In this document: positions 60,253-64,000 of the stretch, one piece after another
Position numbering within the stretch: position 1 is the stretch's first letter
Layout: every line of letters begins with the position of its first letter
Assembly (NCBI GenBank): GCA_900769645.1
Contig: CAAGHI010000076.1
Span: forward strand, 1-64,000
DNA: 64,000 nucleotides
Direction: 5' to 3'
Source: Candidatus Gastranaerophilales bacterium
GTDB lineage: Bacteria; Cyanobacteriota; Vampirovibrionia; Gastranaerophilales; Gastranaerophilaceae
Made by a program: the position numbers and the translations under genes
The notes under the pieces: generated by a model
What the model saw: the letters and a program-made list of their open reading frames with translations, nothing else
The model's database searches: none
Told to the model about the DNA's origin: nothing

Positions 60253-62205
60253 CTATATGCTTGTCGACAATGACGGAGCAATACTTATAAACTGACGAAC
60301 CAAGTCACTATCCCAAAGTTTCCCTGCGCCTTCTTTCAAGATTTCGCAAGCCTTTTCTACACTCATTCCTTTTCTGTATGGTCTGTCAGAAATCAATGCG
60401 TGATAAGTATCTGCAACGGCTACAATTTTCGCAGAAAGCGGAATTTCGTCACCTTTCAAATGTTCTGGATAACCGCTTCCATCAATATGTTCATGGTGAT
60501 ATTTTACAATCGGGATTAAATCACGCAACGCAGGGTTTGGCGCAAGCACTTTTTCAGCACCGATTGTAGGGTGTTGTTTCATAATTTCCCATTCGTTGTC
60601 TTCCAATTTCCCAGGTTTTTTCAAAACTGTTTCAGGAATGCCGATTTTACCAACATCGTGAAGAAGTGCCCCCAATTTAATTCTTTGAACTTCATCTTCC
60701 GGAAGATTAATTGCACGAGCAAGAGCTTCCGAATACCTTGAAACAGATGTCGAATGACCTTTTGTATAAGGGTCTTTGGCATCAATCGCACTTGCAAGAG
60801 AGTTTGCAAGCTCCATTAAATGGTTTTGAGAAACAATTTGTTCGTTATTGAATTTGTGAACAAGTTCTTCTTCAAAGTTTACACCAAGTTGAGAATGGCG
60901 TTTTGCAATAACTTCTGCATAAGAATTCAATGCCTCATCGTCCCAGAAATTATAATCAGAAGAACTTACAATCGCAGACATACCTTCTTTGTAACCCTTT
61001 GCCTGAGAGATATACATTGCTTGTTCAGCCAAGATTAAAAGTTTTTCTTGATCACTGCTACATTCTGGGTATGTCGCAATTCCAACTGAAACCTTCACAG
61101 GTCCGACATCGTCAACAAAGCAACAAGACAAACAATATGTGATATATTCTGCCAAATACTTAGCATCTGCCGTGTTTGTGTCAGGTAGAATTATCGCAAT
61201 TTCATCACCGCCGTAACGTCCGGCTTTGTCATTGCTTCGAATATTTTGTTTAACCTTTTCAGCAAGAAGTTTAATAACTTCATCACCTTTAGCATGCCCG
61301 AGTTCTCTGTTAATTTTCGAGATGTTGTTGACATCAAGCATAATAATTGAAAGGTTTGTATTATTTTCCGACGCCTGTTTTAGTTCGGCAGAAAGCACTT
61401 CTTGGAAGCCTCTGTGAGTGTACAAACCAGTCAAAGTATCAGTGTTTGCATACTTATTGGTCTGTTCCATAAGTTCAACATTGTCCATAAACAACGCACA
61501 ATAATCTGCAATAAACGAGAACAAACCGATGTGGTTTTCAATATCATTTTTGCCGATAATTAATACGCCTTTGCAGCCACTGATTGAATTTAATGGCAAT
61601 AATAAAGTTGATGATTGTTGTAAATACGGAACATTCAAAAAACTGTTATTATCGCTTGCTTTTGGTTTGCAAGTGTTAAAACATTCTATAACAGGGTTTG
61701 TTTCGTCTGACAAGAAAAGTTTTGACGCATAAGTACTGCCCATAGAATTGAACAATTTTATATTAATACATTTTGATTTTTCATGAAAAACACCGAACGC
61801 CGTGAAAGTACTGTTCAACTTTTCCGAAAACAACTCATGAACAGCCGTAAATAATTCGTGTGTAGTTTTTTTATTCGACAATGTATTATTAAGGTTGTTT
61901 ATCAAATCCGCATAGTCAATAACCCTATGAGAACGCGCATTTTGAGCATTCATATAGCCGACTTGCATTCTATTAGAAGTCTTATTAGTGTTGAAGTTAT
62001 TTATCCTTGCAACAATACTCGACGTTTCACTCGAAATCGGATTTGAAACAGGTTTCTCTTCTTTTTTAGTCGTCTTTACAGGTGTTTTAAGCGCAGGTTT
62101 TTTAAGCGCATTCATCTGTTTCGACAACGGATTTGAAACAGTTTTTGCGCTTTTTGAAGGCGTCTTAACCTTATTTTCTACTACTTTTTCTTTATTTTCG
62201 TTCAA
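60253..62205 (-). CDS. GGDEF/HD-GYP cyclic-di-GMP signalling protein
   Basis: 650 residues. The N-terminal ~100 residues are Lys/Ser/Pro-rich and disordered. A GAF-like region (~100-245; SSTLLLPLNSISGCKGVLII) precedes a GGDEF domain (DTLTGLYTHRGFQEVLSAEL; signature RYGGDEIAIILPDT, with RSND as the RxxD site) and a C-terminal HD-GYP phosphodiesterase (LLHDVGKIGIPETVLKKPGK, HPTIGAEKV, YHHEHIDGSGYPEHLKGDEI). It could make and break c-di-GMP or sense it with the GGDEF part. Start is TTG at 62205 behind AGGTG. Its substrate product chain links to NrnA. Confidence 0.92.
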   Translation of the reverse strand: MNENKEKVVENKVKTPSKSAKTVSNPLSKQMNALKKPALKTPVKTTKKEEKPVSNPISSETSSIVARINNFNTNKTSNRMQVGYMNAQNARSHRVIDYADLINNLNNTLSNKKTTHELFTAVHELFSEKLNSTFTAFGVFHEKSKCINIKLFNSMGSTYASKLFLSDETNPVIECFNTCKPKASDNNSFLNVPYLQQSSTLLLPLNSISGCKGVLIIGKNDIENHIGLFSFIADYCALFMDNVELMEQTNKYANTDTLTGLYTHRGFQEVLSAELKQASENNTNLSIIMLDVNNISKINRELGHAKGDEVIKLLAEKVKQNIRSNDKAGRYGGDEIAIILPDTNTADAKYLAEYITYCLSCCFVDDVGPVKVSVGIATYPECSSDQEKLLILAEQAMYISQAKGYKEGMSAIVSSSDYNFWDDEALNSYAEVIAKRHSQLGVNFEEELVHKFNNEQIVSQNHLMELANSLASAIDAKDPYTKGHSTSVSRYSEALARAINLPEDEVQRIKLGALLHDVGKIGIPETVLKKPGKLEDNEWEIMKQHPTIGAEKVLAPNPALRDLIPIVKYHHEHIDGSGYPEHLKGDEIPLSAKIVAVADTYHALISDRPYRKGMSVEKACEILKEGAGKLWDSDLVRQFISIAPSLSTSI

Positions 62206-62469
62206 TATTTACACCTGCACACTACTTTTTAATAAAACCGATGATTAAAAATTTTTGCCAAATATTGCGATTGAATTTACAATCCTTAAACTATTCTACA
62301 ACATTATACTCAAATAACAATACGTCATATAGATGGCAAAATCTATAATCTGAATGGACACTAACTTTATACTACAAGGATAGTATAACATTTATTGACT
62401 ACTTTTGCTACCCTTGTAATAGATTATTTTACAATCGTTTATATTTCTACTCCATACATCGGCTATGAA
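62206..62469. promoter_or_regulatory. Spacer with a perfect 8-bp palindrome
   Basis: TTATACTA (62367-62374), loop CAAGGA, TAGTATAA (62381-62388) is a perfect inverted repeat in the 264-bp spacer upstream of the GGDEF/HD-GYP gene. It has no T-run, so an operator is more likely than a terminator. No gene is seen in the spacer. Confidence 0.45.
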
Positions 62470-63414
62470 TTAATTATTAAAACAAGCGGAAACGTGCTCC
62501 TCACCAACGATTTTGAGGGGTGGAATTTTTTCAGTACAAATTTTTGTACACTCTGAACATCTCGGGTGAAAACGACAACCGGAAATATCTTCTTGAATTG
62601 AAGGCGGTTGACCTTGAATTGTTTCCAATCTACAGTTTTTATTTGATGGAAGGGAGCGCAAAAGCGCATTAGAATATGGGTGTTTCGGGTTTGCAAAAAA
62701 CTCTTTTGACGGAGCAGTTTCCACAATCCTACCGGCATACATTACAGATACAAAATTGGCATTTTCTCCCACAAGTGCCAAATCGTGCGTAATTAGCAGG
62801 ATTGCAGTTTTTTTCTTTTGTTGAATTTCTTTTAACAATTTCATAATCTGCGCCTGAATTGTCACGTCCAGTGCCGTTGTTGGCTCGTCCGCAATTAAGA
62901 TTTCCGCATTACAAGCAAGCGCCATTGCAATAATCGCACGTTGTTTCATTCCGCCGGAAAACTCATGAGGATACGCTTTTATTCTCTCTCTTGCACAAGG
63001 AATTTGAACATCTTCAAGCGCCTCGACAGCTTTTTCAAACGCTTCTTTTCCTTTTAAATTTTGATGAATTCTAATTACCTCTAAAAGCTGGTCACCAACT
63101 GTATAAAGCGGATTTAAAGACGTCATCGGATCTTGTGGAATAAGTGCAATTTTAGAACCCCGAAGTTTCTTTATAGAATTATTTTCAAGCAGATTTTCCC
63201 CATTATAAATAACCTCACCACTTGTGATTTTAGCAGTTTTGGGCAAAAGCTGCAAAATACTCATCGCACTAATTGATTTTCCACAACCAGATTCCCCAAC
63301 AAGTGCATGCATTTTGCCACATTCAAGCGAAAACGAAACATCAAATAGCGCCTGCCTGAAACCACACTCGCAATTAAAACCAAGATTTAAATTTTTGACC
63401 TCTAATAATGCCAT
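62470..63414 (-). CDS. Oligopeptide/dipeptide ABC transporter ATP-binding protein
   Basis: 314 residues from the ATG at 63414. Energises uptake of peptides (or nickel) across the inner membrane with OppBC/DppBC-type permeases. Walker A is ALVGESGCGKSISAMSIL, signature EFSGGMKQRAIIAMALA, Walker B EILIADEPTTALDVTIQ, H-loop ITHDLALV. The C-terminal GCRFHPRCSECTKIC is the family oligopeptide motif. No permease or binding-protein gene is beside it. The region upstream has TTCACA (63444-63449), 17-bp spacer and TATCAT (63421-63426), giving +1 on the A of the ATG. Confidence 0.92.
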   Translation of the reverse strand: MALLEVKNLNLGFNCECGFRQALFDVSFSLECGKMHALVGESGCGKSISAMSILQLLPKTAKITSGEVIYNGENLLENNSIKKLRGSKIALIPQDPMTSLNPLYTVGDQLLEVIRIHQNLKGKEAFEKAVEALEDVQIPCARERIKAYPHEFSGGMKQRAIIAMALACNAEILIADEPTTALDVTIQAQIMKLLKEIQQKKKTAILLITHDLALVGENANFVSVMYAGRIVETAPSKEFFANPKHPYSNALLRSLPSNKNCRLETIQGQPPSIQEDISGCRFHPRCSECTKICTEKIPPLKIVGEEHVSACFNN

Positions 63415-63420
63415 AAGAGA

Positions 63421-63449
63421 ATGATACAACAACTTGGACAAGATGTGAA
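63421..63449 (-). promoter_or_regulatory. Promoter of the opp-type ATPase gene, leaderless arrangement
   Basis: Minus-strand TTCACA, 17 nt, TATCAT. The predicted +1 is the A of the ATG at 63414. No ribosome site is present. Confidence 0.55.
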
Positions 63450-63724
63450 TAGGTCAACAGATGAAATTCGGTCATAAAAATAACCAAGCAGTTGGGAAGA
63501 AAATCCCTCTTCTAAAATGCACTACTTACTACTCACTATTCATAAAAATATTACGAAATATTAAGCAGCGTTTTATCCGTTTATATCAATAGTTTTCAGC
63601 CTTTGACTAATCTAAAACTCCATGATGACAGGCAATTTTTCAAAACAAAAATTGTTTACATGAGTACAGGGGATAAAAATAAATTTAATTTCCATTCACG
63701 AGGGAAATTGAAAGGGGAAACAAG
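63450..63724 (+). promoter_or_regulatory. Leader region of the C-terminally incomplete gene
   Basis: No gene. Contains TTGTTTACATGAGTACAGGG with GATAAAAAT (63651-63679), reminiscent of the ACATG-containing region before the 856-aa and adhesin genes, a hairpin AATTTCC with GGAAATT (63688-63711), then AAAGGGGAAACAAG before the ATG. Confidence 0.35.
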
Positions 63725-64000
63725 ATGAGTACACAAGGAATTGGACCAGATTACTATTCACAAGGTTTAAAATATGAAATAGTCAAAGAACCAGAACCAC
63801 AAAGCGTAAAAGCTGAACAAACAGAAGAAACAGTTCTAACACAAGAAGCGCAACCTGTAAAAAAAGATATTATTTTTCCATTTGGTCATTCAGTTGAAAG
63901 CAAAAAAGACTATATGAAAGGTTTGACTGTTGAAAGACAATACGACACAAAAGCAGATCGTGAAAGAGCTGAAAAAGAAGCTACTGAAAAATTCATGAAC
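63725..64000 (+). CDS. Hypothetical protein, partial at window end
   Basis: Starts MSTQGIGPDYYSQGLKYEIV behind AAAGGGG and stays open to the window end (92 codons). Composition is Gln/Glu/Lys/Pro-rich without a signal peptide (PEPQSVKAEQTEETVLTQEA, then KKDIIFPFGHSVESKKDY and a charged helix with RERAEKEATEKFMN). It resembles the N-terminus style of the 856-aa protein at 6227. Family not recognised. Confidence 0.7.
   Translation, partial: MSTQGIGPDYYSQGLKYEIVKEPEPQSVKAEQTEETVLTQEAQPVKKDIIFPFGHSVESKKDYMKGLTVERQYDTKADRERAEKEATEKFMN

Noticed and set aside
62470..63414. Complete peptide ABC transporter operon
   Set aside because: No permease or binding-protein genes flank it; the downstream gene is a GGDEF/HD-GYP protein and the upstream gene is divergent.
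1..64000. tRNA or rRNA genes
   Set aside because: No cloverleaf with a TTCGA arm or rRNA core sequence was recognised by eye; a covariance-model scan would be decisive.

Overview
The window is AT-rich DNA from a diderm (outer-membrane) bacterium using the standard code, with TGA used as stop. It carries lipid A and heptose genes (lpxD, lpxC, fabZ, rfaE2), MEP-pathway genes (ispE, ispF), a menG/ubiE methyltransferase, an SLH-domain exported protein, a TolC protein and several lineage-type exported or hypothetical proteins. This mix fits the non-photosynthetic Cyanobacteriota (Vampirovibrionia/Melainabacteria, gut order Gastranaerophilales). That placement is inference from gene content; no rRNA or tRNA gene was found.

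Layout. 0-6 kb: hom, a glycosyltransferase broken by two in-frame stops, small regulators, GNAT and PAP2 genes. 6-12.6 kb: two large structural genes, a Gly-zipper protein and an exported adhesin-like protein with an Asp-Thr repeat and a C-terminal PilZ domain. 12.7-29 kb: housekeeping and transport genes (CDF, alkD, ispF, ABC-F, pnuC, dciA, nrnA, yihY, ade, tolC). 29-38.5 kb: SLH protein, LysM protein, rpmB, ankyrin protein, speE, menG, DUF4127, mntP, ROK kinase. 38.5-38.8 kb: a candidate type I toxin-antitoxin locus. 38.9-42.5 kb: the lpx/heptose genes, interrupted by three copies of an inverted-repeat element, one carrying a four-helix-bundle (S23/IVP-family) gene. 42.5-51 kb: asd, ispE, aroK-aroB, pgi and unknowns. 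51-64 kb: a signalling operon (GGDEF, response regulator, histidine kinase, tadA), a type IIG-like restriction-modification gene, der, a GGDEF/HD-GYP protein, an oppD-type ATPase and the start of another structural gene.

Three themes stand out. (1) Nearly every long spacer is filled with recurring short palindromic families. Three copies are read in frame inside the DUF4127 gene, and others supply or abut stop codons. (2) Many genes have no Shine-Dalgarno but a TGnTANAAT-type -10 box placed so that transcription should start on the A of the start codon, which implies frequent leaderless mRNAs. (3) Cyclic-di-GMP parts recur: a GGDEF protein with an altered active-site motif, a GGDEF/HD-GYP protein and a PilZ domain on an exported protein.

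The best candidates for undescribed biology are the S23-type inverted-repeat element family in the lpx operon, the 23-residue hydrophobic peptide locus with a convergent antisense RNA, and the exported PilZ adhesin.
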